64,000 nucleotides of DNA from Candidatus Woesearchaeota archaeon (lineage in GTDB: Archaea > Nanobdellota > Nanobdellia > Woesearchaeales > UBA10216), in contig JACPTF010000016.1 in the NCBI GenBank assembly GCA_016192915.1, forward strand, positions 1 through 64,000. The letters run 5' to 3'. Every line of letters starts with the position of its first letter. The first letter of the stretch is position 1. The notes below the pieces were generated by a model that saw only the letters and a list, made by a program, of their open reading frames with translations, had not been told where the DNA came from and did not search any database. Positions 18,955 to 28,269 of this stretch are shown piece by piece. A program made the translations under genes and the position numbers.

Positions 18955-19215
18955 AAAAGAAAATAATCGGCCACGGCAATAACAGTGGCCGATAAGTAGC
19001 GGAGGGAAGACTTTCTCTCGGGGTACAAAGCGTACTCCGTGCTTTGAACTTCCGACAAGCACATGTGGAAACGTTTGCTTCCACGTTCTGTGGGTCTCCC
19101 AACCAAAAGTGGTTATGAGCCGTCCGAAGCAACAGGTCATTGCTGCACCGGGCACTCCTGGTTAGGCGGTTAATAGCAGATGGCTATTGACCACTGCCCT
19201 ACTCCGCTTATGCTT
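18955..19215 (-). ncRNA. Candidate structured ncRNA, class unassigned
   Basis: TATA-like cctttataaac at ~19240 (minus), paired ends AUAAGCGGAG/CUCCGCUACUUAU, terminator-like AUCGGCCAC...GUGGCCGAU + U-rich tract; no coding ORF fits. Confidence 0.5.
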
Positions 19216-19264
19216 TGAAGGTTTTGTCCAAACGTTTATAAAGGTTTAGGAAGCACGGCTGCGC

Positions 19265-20137
19265 ATGCCTACTGCCGCACTAATGGCTATTGTCGCAGCC
19301 GCAATATTCCCGCTCGGGCTGATATTTCTCAAGAAGGGCTACGACCACTCAAGCCCGCTCTACGGCACCATTGTAGTCACGGCCATGAACGCGGCTGTGC
19401 TGTGGCTCATTGCATTGTCCATTTCAGAGGTTCACCTCACTTTTTCCTCAGCAGCGCTTTTCTTCGTCATCGGCGGCTTCATAGGGCACGGCATGGCAAG
19501 GTACCTCCAGTTCATCGGCCTGCACCATATAGGGGCAGCGCGGAACACTACAGTGATTGCAGGCGCAGCAGCATTTTTGGGAGTGGCAATTGCAGTCATT
19601 TTCAGGGGAGAAACGCTGACTGCCCCTATTGCAATTGGCGTTGCCGCCCTCATAGCGGGGGTTGCCCTGCTGGCGCATGAGAGCAGGAAAACAAAGTGGA
19701 ACCCGATTTACCTGCTTATCCCATTGGGAGCAGCCCTGCTGTACTCAATCATGTCAAACCTCTACAAGGCAGGGCTGGATATCATCCCGGACGCCTTCCT
19801 TGCAGGGGCAATAGGAATGACAGCTGCCTTATGCGCCATGCTCATCTTCATTGTGCCGGAAGTAAGGAAGAACAAGCTGCCCAGAATTCCTGTAATAAGG
19901 AAAGCTTTGCCGCTCTTCGCCATTGCCGGCGCCATCAACACAATTGGCATCATCCTCAATTTCCAGGCGCTCAAGCTCGGTCAGGTAAGCATCGTACACC
20001 CAATCCTCAACTCGCAGCCGCTCTTCGCAACCCTCTACGGCTACCTCTTCCTGAAGCAGCACGAGAAAATAACCCTGCACGTTGTCCTTGGCGCGGTTGT
20101 AGTGGTAGCGGGGATTGTGGTGATATCGGCGTTTTAG
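19265..20137 (+). CDS. EamA/DMT-family transporter
   Basis: 10 TM-like helices, LGVAIAVIFRGETLTAPIAIG, HPILNSQPLFATLYGYLFLKQ. Confidence 0.85.
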   Translation: MPTAALMAIVAAAIFPLGLIFLKKGYDHSSPLYGTIVVTAMNAAVLWLIALSISEVHLTFSSAALFFVIGGFIGHGMARYLQFIGLHHIGAARNTTVIAGAAAFLGVAIAVIFRGETLTAPIAIGVAALIAGVALLAHESRKTKWNPIYLLIPLGAALLYSIMSNLYKAGLDIIPDAFLAGAIGMTAALCAMLIFIVPEVRKNKLPRIPVIRKALPLFAIAGAINTIGIILNFQALKLGQVSIVHPILNSQPLFATLYGYLFLKQHEKITLHVVLGAVVVVAGIVVISAF

Positions 20138-20148
20138 AAGCCGAAAGA

Positions 20149-21291
20149 CTAGCGCCGGGCGAAATGCGGAAGATTACTTATTGCGTGGGAATTTACCGCA
20201 TAGAGAGGGTCTGAGGGCTTCAGAGCGGTTTGGCACGCCTTTGCAATTGCAATAAGGTTATTTACTATTGTGGCAGGCGCTTGGAAGGAGCCAAACTCCA
20301 CCGAATGCTTTTCCGGCGGCTGGCTGCTGTGCCCATCAACGTAAAAGCCAACCTGTCTGTTCACGCCGCTGCGGTGGCTCGTAAAATGGACAGCAACAAT
20401 GGGTGAACCAAAATATCCTTCAAGGGTGGCTTTAGGGTCAGCCGAGTTGAGAAACTGAACAATCATCTGGCGGGTGGGCTTTTGCGAAACCGGCGTTATC
20501 CTGCTTCCTCCCTGGCTTGGCGCCAATCTCTGATTCTGAGACGTTATGCTTGCTTCGAGCTCAGAAATCTTGGCTTGAACGAGCGCCAAGTTCGGAACCC
20601 TGCCTGAAAGGTAGCTTTCTGCAATGTAAGAAAGAACATTATCAAGCGCTTGGCCATACGCGTCAATTCCGCAGGCCCTTATACTCGCTGCCGCTTTTGG
20701 CAAAACTTCCGGAAATAGCTCAAGCATAAGAGGCGTGCCAGTCACCCTGCCAAATGTGATCAGCTTTGACACCCTGTCCCTGTATGTGCGAGCATCCATC
20801 TCTGCCTGGCTCTTATTTGGCGTCGATCCGAGCTGCTGCAAGGGCAAGCCGCTAAGCACTCTAAGAACTCCATGAACGTAGCTGTGCGGGTCCGCTCTTT
20901 CGTACGTGTTAAGAACAACCTTGCTAACCAGCCGAGTTACCCCTTCAATAGCGTTTAATGCTTCCTGCCCATGCGAGTTCAGAACAGCTTCCAAGCCCTG
21001 AACAGAGGCGCCATTGCCTGCAGGGTCAGGATATTCAATTTTATAATCTGCAAAAAAGCCAATAAGCTCTTCCCTGGTTTTTTTGGCCCAATCTGCTGCA
21101 AATTTGGAGCTCCTTCCTCCTGCACCGTGCATACCGGCATACAAGGACGCTGAAGCGCTGATGCTTTCAAAAGTGTGAACTACGCGCTCAAGCGTTACCC
21201 GCGGCGTGTTATCCTTGGCTGGCTTGTCCGTGTAGAGTCTGTCAAGAACGAGGTTAACATCAACAGCACTTTCTTCTGACGATGTTTTCAT
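20149..21291 (-). CDS. Hypothetical protein
   Basis: 380 aa ORF. Confidence 0.65.
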   Translation of the reverse strand: MKTSSEESAVDVNLVLDRLYTDKPAKDNTPRVTLERVVHTFESISASASLYAGMHGAGGRSSKFAADWAKKTREELIGFFADYKIEYPDPAGNGASVQGLEAVLNSHGQEALNAIEGVTRLVSKVVLNTYERADPHSYVHGVLRVLSGLPLQQLGSTPNKSQAEMDARTYRDRVSKLITFGRVTGTPLMLELFPEVLPKAAASIRACGIDAYGQALDNVLSYIAESYLSGRVPNLALVQAKISELEASITSQNQRLAPSQGGSRITPVSQKPTRQMIVQFLNSADPKATLEGYFGSPIVAVHFTSHRSGVNRQVGFYVDGHSSQPPEKHSVEFGSFQAPATIVNNLIAIAKACQTALKPSDPLYAVNSHAISNLPHFARR

Positions 21292-21463
21292 TAAAAAATT
21301 TAGAAATGCACATTTATTTAAAAATTTTTGTTTTTTGAGCTTTCTCCGAACAAACCGGATTTTAACCCAAAACCTTTAAAAGCCGCCTTCGACTCTTTCT
21401 TGATTGACCATTTCAGAAGGGAGGTCGTCGTTTTTTGATTGACCTTTTTTCTAAAAAGGTCAT

Positions 21464-21669
21464 GCCGCGGTCGCGTAACCTGGTATCGCGGTGATTCGTA
21501 AGCCGGCAAGAAGGCTTGCGGACCGGAAGATTGCTAAGGGCATTTAGGTGTCCTTTAGATACCTACGATACCACACAGATTCACTGCCCGAAAGGGCTTG
21601 AGGGTTCAAACAGCCTCACTGCGTTCGGAGCTTTCCAACGCAGGGGCGTTGAAAGTCCCTCCCGCGGCG
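21464..21669 (+). tRNA. Intron-containing tRNA (class II-like variable arm, identity unresolved)
   Basis: acceptor GCCGCGG/CCGCGGC, D-arm TCGCGTAACCTGGTATCGCG with A14/GG/A21, T-stem GAGGG/CCCTC; T-loop intron 21611-21655 leaves GAGGGTTCAAATCCCTC; at least one more intron 5' of it. Confidence 0.7.
21611..21655 (+). other. BHB intron at tRNA T-loop 59/60
   Basis: TTCA-[AA^C]...TGAA-[AG^T]; splicing restores canonical T-arm. Confidence 0.8.
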
Positions 21670-21723
21670 CTTTTTTCTTTATCATGGATAGTTTTTTAAA
21701 CAACCGCATCGACATATGCGGCA

Positions 21724-22998
21724 ATGAAAAAGGTGCTGCCGGCAATATTGCTTTTGGCGCTTCTATCTGTTTTTGGCTGTACTACTGGCGAACAGCTTAC
21801 GGCAGACACTAGCGCTGAAGGGCATGCTGATGCGCAAACTTCTGCCGACGCTGAAGCAGCAGCCGCAACAGCAAATGAAGATGCCGGCCTCCGAGAAGAA
21901 GAGCAGGAAAGGATGCCTTCAACGCGGGAGGAGTTCAAGGTTGGCCTGCTCAGCCCTAGAGGGTGTGAAGGCTCGGGCTCGTTCATGCTGGGCGCTTCGC
22001 CATTGGCGCTTGAGGACATAGAGAAAATCCGCCCAATGGGAGGTTTGTCCAGCGTTCACATAACCCCAACAGACCACCAGTACTGGGATACTATTGGCTC
22101 GGACGGGTTTAAAGAGGATACGACAAACCTTGACAGGTTCAAGGTGTTTGCGCCCGCTGACGGCTTTATAGTTGATATTGAGCAGCACACCGATTACAGG
22201 GTCGTGATAGAGCACTCCTGCACCTTTTATACCATCTTTATCCATGTGGACAAGCTTTCTGACAAGATAATGGCTGCTGCCGGCTTTAAAGAGGGCGAAG
22301 TTGGCAACCACGCCTGGCCGCGAATTCCTGTAAAAGAAGGAGAGGTTATCGGAAGCATTGGAATTGGGAAGCTTGACTTTTCTGTTGTTGATGCAGATAG
22401 CACACTTAAGGGCTTTGTTAATCCGGAAAGCTATGAGGGAGAGGTCTGGAAGATACATACTATTGATACATTCGATTACTACGAAGAACCACTGAAGAGC
22501 AGGCTAATAGCGAAAAATGTCAGAACGATGCCTCCGTTAGGTGGAAAAATAGATTACGACGTTGAAGGCAGGCTCGTTGGAAACTGGTTTAGGGAAGGAA
22601 CTGGCAAATACAAAGGGAACCTGGGCGAATACTGGGTAAACCACCTGAGCATAGTTTATGATTCGATTGACCCTTCCCAGATACGGGTTTCAATAGGTGA
22701 TTTTGGGGAATGGTCTCAAGTTTTTGGCGTGAATGGCAATAGCCCTGACCCAGCGACTGTGGATGGCCTTGTGAAATATGAATTAACTACTTTCGATTAC
22801 TATCTTGGAGATACAAGCACAAAATTCAATCCGGTCGAGTATTCAAATAATATACGGGGCAGAAATCTTGATGAAGTAAGAGGAGTGGCGCTCTTCAAGG
22901 TGCTTCCTGAAAACAAGCTCCGGGCTGAATTCTTCCCTGGCAAAAGCGGGGAGGAAGTATCAGGATTCACAGCCTCTGCGATGATTTATGAAAGATAG
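21724..22998 (+). CDS. Lipoprotein, possible M23-like domain
   Basis: lipobox LLALLSVFGC; H-x-D and APADGFIVDIEQHTDYRVVIEH pattern. Confidence 0.6.
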   Translation: MKKVLPAILLLALLSVFGCTTGEQLTADTSAEGHADAQTSADAEAAAATANEDAGLREEEQERMPSTREEFKVGLLSPRGCEGSGSFMLGASPLALEDIEKIRPMGGLSSVHITPTDHQYWDTIGSDGFKEDTTNLDRFKVFAPADGFIVDIEQHTDYRVVIEHSCTFYTIFIHVDKLSDKIMAAAGFKEGEVGNHAWPRIPVKEGEVIGSIGIGKLDFSVVDADSTLKGFVNPESYEGEVWKIHTIDTFDYYEEPLKSRLIAKNVRTMPPLGGKIDYDVEGRLVGNWFREGTGKYKGNLGEYWVNHLSIVYDSIDPSQIRVSIGDFGEWSQVFGVNGNSPDPATVDGLVKYELTTFDYYLGDTSTKFNPVEYSNNIRGRNLDEVRGVALFKVLPENKLRAEFFPGKSGEEVSGFTASAMIYER

Positions 22999-23005
22999 GT
23001 GATGC

Positions 23006-23155
23006 ATGATGGTAAGATATGTCTGCACAGGAACATGCGGCGGCTCTGTTAGCGCGGAAGAGTTTAGGAAAGGCAGGAACAAGTGCGCAACAAAAGGCTG
23101 CCCCGAATATGGGAAGCCGCTTGTGAGGGCTGAGAAGGAGATGGGGTGCTGCTGA
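23006..23155 (+). CDS. Small Cys-rich (zinc-ribbon-like) protein, 49 aa
   Basis: MMVRYVCTGTCGGSVSAEEFRKGRNKCATKGCPEYGKPLVRAEKEMGCC; not in supplied ORF track. Confidence 0.75.
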   Translation: MMVRYVCTGTCGGSVSAEEFRKGRNKCATKGCPEYGKPLVRAEKEMGCC

Positions 23156-23200
23156 GGCGCTGTTCTTAAATACCACAGAGCTTATACCAGCTTAAGAAAA

Positions 23201-23635
23201 ATGCCTGAGTCGATAGATGATTTGCTTGACGAAGCACTAGCAGTGCTTAGGAAAGGGAGAAGGCAGGCAAAACTAATGACAGGGCCTGTAGAAAGGTGGG
23301 CATTGCCTAATTACTTAGAAGCTTTGAGCTACATGATAAGGTCGCTCGAGCCACTAAACGAAGCGCTTAAGAGGCTTGGCGATGCTGAAGGCCTCCCTGC
23401 TCATGAAGCGTTGCAGCACACAGAACTGTTTTACAACAGAATGCTACAGCTGGGTAACTTTAATATTGGTCACGTGATAGGGGCGCTGCGAAAGCGTGAA
23501 ATCCCAGAAGACATTGTAAGGGCAGCATGCGTCAACGCTTACCTCCACCCCAAAGTCAGGGAAGCAATTAAGGAAGGCTACGGCCTTATGCCCCTTGTGC
23601 CGCCAGAGCCTAAAAAGCCGCAACAACACGGTTGA
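23201..23635 (+). CDS. Hypothetical protein
   Basis: 144 aa ORF, TATA upstream. Confidence 0.6.
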   Translation: MPESIDDLLDEALAVLRKGRRQAKLMTGPVERWALPNYLEALSYMIRSLEPLNEALKRLGDAEGLPAHEALQHTELFYNRMLQLGNFNIGHVIGALRKREIPEDIVRAACVNAYLHPKVREAIKEGYGLMPLVPPEPKKPQQHG

Positions 23636-23672
23636 GAAAGGTATTTAAAACCTGCTGGATTCGCTTTTTCTT

Positions 23673-24860
23673 ATGGGGGAAATAGCTTACATTACGAACA
23701 TAGGGCTAGGCTCCGCTCCCTTGGCGGAAGAAAGGATCGTAATCGCAAAAGTGCCAGGAACAGGCAGGATAACGGCACCTTACGCCAACCAGGCGGCAGG
23801 CTACAGCGTTTTGATGTGTCCTGTTCCAACCAGTTCACTTGTGCGCACAGTAAGAAGAGAACTGGAGTTCAGGGAAAAAAATGAAAATCCTGAGATAAAT
23901 TTAAGCCCTCGTGATATTGTAGACCTTGAAACAAGGATTGGCTCTGTTATTGACGGCTTGTGGCTATTCCTCAAGGTTGATGGACACGCTGAGGTTAAAA
24001 GAAAAGATGGCATTACTGGTGCTGTTAGGGTGCTTAATTACGGTAGAACTTCGGAGATTGACCTGCCAGAGCAACTAATGCACAAATACCTCCCTATGCA
24101 GAGGCTTATACAATATGTAACAGTTCTAGAACAAACTTTGAAAGAAATTTCCTTCCAATACCTTACTAACATTACGTCATCCGATTTCATTGATCCTGCC
24201 TTAGTAAGTAAGCTTCCTGAAAACTTTACAGTGCACCCCGGTGTTGTGCTCAGGAGCGTGCTTCCGCAAAATGAGGCGGTGGGAAGGCTTTACCCAGATA
24301 GCAGAGTATTCCTTGAAAGTAACCCTGAGCTTAATGCTAAGGTCAGCGCTGCTGCTGCAAAACATTACAGAAGCGGGCTTATCGCCAAAATAGCAGCGCC
24401 TCGCTTTAATCTTTCTGAGGGAGAAGCAGCGCAAGGTATTCAAACGCTTACGGCACTTCTTGATGGTTTGATGCCTCTTCTGCCGTTTGACGTATATGAC
24501 TTGATCATGCAGAATCATGCAGTGGAAAGTTTAATGGAACGGATGAGAGCGATAAAAAGAGAAGTTGGAAGTATGGGCCCGGTAGAGTCAATGCCTCGGC
24601 AGGTAAGGCAACGGCATAGTCTGCTCATTTCGCAATATCAGAGACTTGCCGAACAACAAGAAAGAGCTTACGCCAAAAATAAAAAGCTTATGCAGAGGAT
24701 GAATACTGTATTTGCTATTGAACCTGAGACTATGAATGGGTATGATGCCGAAACCGTCGAGGAGGTAATTAAGCTTCTTGGAGAGAAGGTAAGCTTTATC
24801 AGAAAAGTCCTGCAGGAAGACCTAAAACAAAAATTAGTTCCTCAAGGCGTCAGCTCTTAG
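23673..24860 (+). CDS. Hypothetical protein
   Basis: 395 aa ORF. Confidence 0.65.
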   Translation: MGEIAYITNIGLGSAPLAEERIVIAKVPGTGRITAPYANQAAGYSVLMCPVPTSSLVRTVRRELEFREKNENPEINLSPRDIVDLETRIGSVIDGLWLFLKVDGHAEVKRKDGITGAVRVLNYGRTSEIDLPEQLMHKYLPMQRLIQYVTVLEQTLKEISFQYLTNITSSDFIDPALVSKLPENFTVHPGVVLRSVLPQNEAVGRLYPDSRVFLESNPELNAKVSAAAAKHYRSGLIAKIAAPRFNLSEGEAAQGIQTLTALLDGLMPLLPFDVYDLIMQNHAVESLMERMRAIKREVGSMGPVESMPRQVRQRHSLLISQYQRLAEQQERAYAKNKKLMQRMNTVFAIEPETMNGYDAETVEEVIKLLGEKVSFIRKVLQEDLKQKLVPQGVSS

Positions 24861-25032
24861 GGAGTGATTCTCTCAATTCCCTGTACCTCTTATACCTCTT
24901 CAGGCTCATGCCGAGCTTTTCCATCTCCTCGATGCAGGAGATGCAGTAAAGCGGAGCGTCCATCCTTACGCTGCCGAGATCGGCATTGCAGGTTTCGCAG
25001 CGGCTAAATCTATCAGGGGCTTTTACAGACAT
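24850..25032 (-). CDS. Small zinc-ribbon protein
   Basis: MSVKAPDRFSRCETCNADLG...YCISCIEEMEKLG; CxxC...CxxC, start internal to ORF 24850-25140. Confidence 0.65.
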   Translation of the reverse strand: MSVKAPDRFSRCETCNADLGSVRMDAPLYCISCIEEMEKLGMSLKRYKRYRELRESLPKS

Positions 25033-25066
25033 AAAGGACTTTTGTGAAAGAAGAAATATAAAAATC

Positions 25067-25546
25067 TTAGCCAAAAGCCAAAAACAAGACAATGGCAACC
25101 GCAGGACAGAGCAGATTATTGGCGAACACTTTTGCAGCACCTCTTACTACGTCTTTTCTCTTCAACTTTGAGTCAAAATAGCCGCTGCCCGACAACAGCC
25201 CGAAAAGGAAAACAAGAGCTGCTACGACAAGGAGCGTGTTGCTGTCCTTCGACACCGCAAAGATTGCAGCGCCAAAGGCAGCATAAACAAGTTTCAAATT
25301 ATAACCGTAAATGAAAAAAAGCAGAAGCACAATATAGACAACTACCCTTGCAACAATGTTTATGCTAAAAAAATCCATAACAAAAGCAGCAACCGCCAAA
25401 ATTATCAGTTTTTCCAGCCAGGGGAAATACTTTTTTGCTGTGGGCAGTTCCTCCCTTGTCAGCAAGGCCAGGAAAAAGCCAGACAGCAGGCCAAGATAGG
25501 AAATAACGACTGCTGCTGCGAATTGCGATAGAGTTACGGCCGCCAT
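25067..25546 (-). CDS. Multi-TM membrane protein
   Basis: 159 aa hydrophobic ORF. Confidence 0.65.
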   Translation of the reverse strand: MAAVTLSQFAAAVVISYLGLLSGFFLALLTREELPTAKKYFPWLEKLIILAVAAFVMDFFSINIVARVVVYIVLLLFFIYGYNLKLVYAAFGAAIFAVSKDSNTLLVVAALVFLFGLLSGSGYFDSKLKRKDVVRGAAKVFANNLLCPAVAIVLFLAFG

Positions 25547-25551
25547 GTTCT

Positions 25552-26046
25552 TTACTTGAACACCTTTTTTTCAAACTCAGCTATCTTCTGAAGCCTTCTG
25601 GCATGGCGCTCCTCACCAGTAAATGGAGTTTCAAGCCACGCCTTGGCTATCTTCTTCGCCTGCTTAGCAGTCATCCAGTCACCGGACAAGCCAAGGACGT
25701 TGGCAGCGTTGTGCTCGCGAGAGTGCTTTGCAGATGTTTCATCGAATGCAGCAACAGCCCTCACTCCCTTGACCTTGTTTGCTGCAATCATCATTCCCGC
25801 TGCTGAGCGGCACACGAGGATTCCCAAAACTTTCGGAAACGGGCTTAAATCACTGCTGCTGTTGCTAACAGCCTGTGCGACTTTAAAAGCGTAATCAGGA
25901 TAATCGCAGCTTTCCTCAGAATGCGTGCCAACATCCTCAACTTGGTAGCCGAGCTGCTGCAGAAACGGCTTCAGCTCCTCTTTCAGCCTGTAGCCGCCGT
26001 GGTCGGCTCCAATGACGATTTTAGGTTTCATGTGCTTTACCCACAT
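25552..26046 (-). CDS. rpiB: Ribose-5-phosphate isomerase B-like (RpiB/LacAB)
   Basis: IGADHGGYRLKEELK, DYPDYAFKVA, SREHNAANVLGLSGDWM. Confidence 0.85.
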   Translation of the reverse strand: MWVKHMKPKIVIGADHGGYRLKEELKPFLQQLGYQVEDVGTHSEESCDYPDYAFKVAQAVSNSSSDLSPFPKVLGILVCRSAAGMMIAANKVKGVRAVAAFDETSAKHSREHNAANVLGLSGDWMTAKQAKKIAKAWLETPFTGEERHARRLQKIAEFEKKVFK

Positions 26047-26987
26047 TATTTTGCAAGCAAAAACAGCCCTGCAATAATCATCGCTATCGCGACTGCCTTT
26101 GTTAATAAAGTTTTCCTGTCAACAACCTCTCTAATTATGCTGGGCCAGAAAAGCGACAAGGCAGTTGCGCCAATCAGAACGAAAAAGCTCGACAGGCCAG
26201 AAATTGCAATGGTCAGGGAAACTGGTCCTGTGAGTATCGCCAAATTAAGCAAAACAAACGCAAGCATTCCAACCAGCTGCCTAAGAATGAGCAGGCTGCC
26301 CGCACCGAAGCTGCTTTTTTTAAGTTCGCCAGTTACAGCGGCCCTTAACTTTCCAGAGAACAGCATTACGGCCGCAGCACCGGCAAAGCCTCCAAGAAGC
26401 AAAGCAATCTGGACAGGCCAGTGGCTGTTCGAAGAGTAAAGCCCCTTTGCAATTACAGAAGCAGCAGAAGTTCCTATAGCTGCGATAAGTATGAGGTAAA
26501 AAGCCAGGCTAACTTTGAGCATGCCACTAAAGTTTTTGACGGATATCAGAAAAGCGCCTGCAGTTATAAGGGCAAAAGATGCATAGTTCAAGGAAGTCAG
26601 CTTCTCACCCAGAAAAACAGCAGCCATGACAAGAGTTATGGGGCTCTGAAGCTGCCACAGGGGGATAACCCTCGAAACCTCCTCCACAGAAAGAGCCTTG
26701 AAATAAGGAAAGCCGGCAAGGAACCAAACTACGCCGCCAAAAAGCCCAATTAGCAGCGCAGAGAGAGGCAAATCGTAATCCACAAGCAAAAAGCCCAAAA
26801 CTGCAACCACTGAAAAGAAGCCAGCGGTTACGTTCATTGTTAAGGTGCTGAAGTGTTTATCCCTCAGAACCTTGTCAAGAAGGTTAAGCACTGCGAAAAT
26901 CACAGGAGCCATTAAAGCGTAAAAGAGCCAGGCAGCCATCGAATCACCCACGGGAAAGCAGCAGCAGGCCAAGCGCCATAAGGCCAA
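26046..26987 (-). CDS. EamA/DMT-family transporter
   Basis: 10 TM-like helices; similar to the neighbouring ORF. Confidence 0.85.
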   Translation of the reverse strand: MALWRLACCCFPVGDSMAAWLFYALMAPVIFAVLNLLDKVLRDKHFSTLTMNVTAGFFSVVAVLGFLLVDYDLPLSALLIGLFGGVVWFLAGFPYFKALSVEEVSRVIPLWQLQSPITLVMAAVFLGEKLTSLNYASFALITAGAFLISVKNFSGMLKVSLAFYLILIAAIGTSAASVIAKGLYSSNSHWPVQIALLLGGFAGAAAVMLFSGKLRAAVTGELKKSSFGAGSLLILRQLVGMLAFVLLNLAILTGPVSLTIAISGLSSFFVLIGATALSLFWPSIIREVVDRKTLLTKAVAIAMIIAGLFLLAK

Positions 26988-27849
26988 TCGCAGCAGCCTT
27001 CACTCCAATTGTCTTAGCATCAACAGCCTCCTTAATGAAAAGCGGGAACCTTACTGAAAAAACAGTGGCCAACAGCAGGACAAACAGACTATGGAAGCTT
27101 ATGAATACGCTAACCAAAGTCACAGGACCCAGCAGTATTGCACGGTTCCATAAAACGTTGCCAAAAAATCCTGCCAGCGCGCTTAGGGAGACAAGAAGCA
27201 CAAAGCCCTGCCTTTGCGGCTTAGAGCTCATCGCATTTGAAAAGCTCTTCCTAGCATTTGGAAGAACAAATAGGGAGAGGCTGCTCAAGGTACCACCAAT
27301 AAAAGCCACAAAGTAAGTTTCCCAAAACACGCCCGTTCCATAGGCAAACTTAAGCAGAACATCTGAAAGTGCAAATAAAAGGCTTGAAAGCAGCATAAAA
27401 GCCACAGCAGGGCTCAAGTGAAACACTTCCCCAACGCGCCTTACCGATATCAGGAAACCCCCAAAAAGTATCAGGGCAAAGGCAGCGTAGCTCAAAGGCT
27501 TCAATATTTCGCCAAGAAAAATCACTGCCAGTACCAATGTGAACACCGGCGCAAAATGCCACATCGGAATCACCCTTGAAGCCTCCTCAAGCGATAAGGC
27601 CCTGAAGTAAGGAATTAAAGCATAAGTAATAAGGGCCCCGCCTAGAAAGGCCGCCACCCAGTTAGGAAGTGGAATAGATGGAGCCCCAATAAACGTGAAC
27701 AAAACAGCGCCAATAACTATGCTGAGTAATCCAAAAGAGGCAGTTAACGCTATAGAATCTTTAAGGTGTCTTGTCCTGAGCACCTTGTCAAAGATGTTAC
27801 CCCACGCCCAAAGAAAAGTTGCGGCAATTGCAAAGAACACCCAGGACAA
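26944..27849 (-). CDS. EamA/DMT-family transporter
   Basis: RALSLEEASRVIPMWHFAPVFTLVLAVIFLGE, parallel to RVIPLWQLQSPITLVMAAVFLGE in the neighbour. Confidence 0.85.
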   Translation of the reverse strand: MSWVFFAIAATFLWAWGNIFDKVLRTRHLKDSIALTASFGLLSIVIGAVLFTFIGAPSIPLPNWVAAFLGGALITYALIPYFRALSLEEASRVIPMWHFAPVFTLVLAVIFLGEILKPLSYAAFALILFGGFLISVRRVGEVFHLSPAVAFMLLSSLLFALSDVLLKFAYGTGVFWETYFVAFIGGTLSSLSLFVLPNARKSFSNAMSSKPQRQGFVLLVSLSALAGFFGNVLWNRAILLGPVTLVSVFISFHSLFVLLLATVFSVRFPLFIKEAVDAKTIGVKAAAIGLMALGLLLLSRG

Positions 27850-27855
27850 ATCAGC

Positions 27856-28269
27856 TCATCTCCACTCAGCATGGCCCCACTGAATCAGAAGGTCAACGCC
27901 CAGCCTTTGAGCTTCTACGGCAGCATCACAGGCACCGTAGCAGCTCCCAGCCCAAATCACAACCTTAGCATCGGTTTTTCCCTCAAGCTGCTGCTGAATC
28001 TCTGCTGCGTAAGGCTTCAGGCCGTCAGGAAGCTGGATGCACACCAACCTGGCGCTCTCTTCCTTAATCTTGGCAACAGCCTTTTCTATTTCAAGGTCAT
28101 ACTGCGAGGTTTGCATGTTGCCGAGAAAACGGCGTAGCTTTAAAAAGATACCCTGCCGCATAGTAAAATTTAAATACCAGTTGTTATTTTTATCTATCAA
28201 ATGATAGAAAAATCTACCATCGGAAAGGTCTTGGAGGCATTTTTTGAATCGCCATCCGAAAGATTTCAC
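27856..28269 (-). CDS. Dph2-like diphthamide synthesis protein, N-terminal domain only
   Basis: YDLEIEKAVAKIKEESARLVCIQLPDGLKPYAAEI, AGSCYGACDAA, VDLLIQWGHAEW, then TGA; the other two domains are absent. Confidence 0.7.
   Translation of the reverse strand: MKSFGWRFKKCLQDLSDGRFFYHLIDKNNNWYLNFTMRQGIFLKLRRFLGNMQTSQYDLEIEKAVAKIKEESARLVCIQLPDGLKPYAAEIQQQLEGKTDAKVVIWAGSCYGACDAAVEAQRLGVDLLIQWGHAEWR

Noticed and set aside
18955-19215. Calling this 5S rRNA, SRP RNA or RNase P RNA
   Set aside because: Only short fragments match; the overall pairing and universally conserved motifs (SRP GGAAG/AGCAG, RNase P GAGGAAAGUCC) were not found.
21371-21464. A separate small RNA between the TATA-like sequence and the interrupted tRNA (TTGATTGACC repeats at 21400 and 21435; GACCTTTTTTCTAAAAAGGTC)
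   Set aside because: The repeats are real but short, and I have no independent evidence for a transcript.
26046-27849. Adjacent EamA ORFs as one frameshifted gene
   Set aside because: Each is a complete 10-TM-like protein; they are tandem paralogues.
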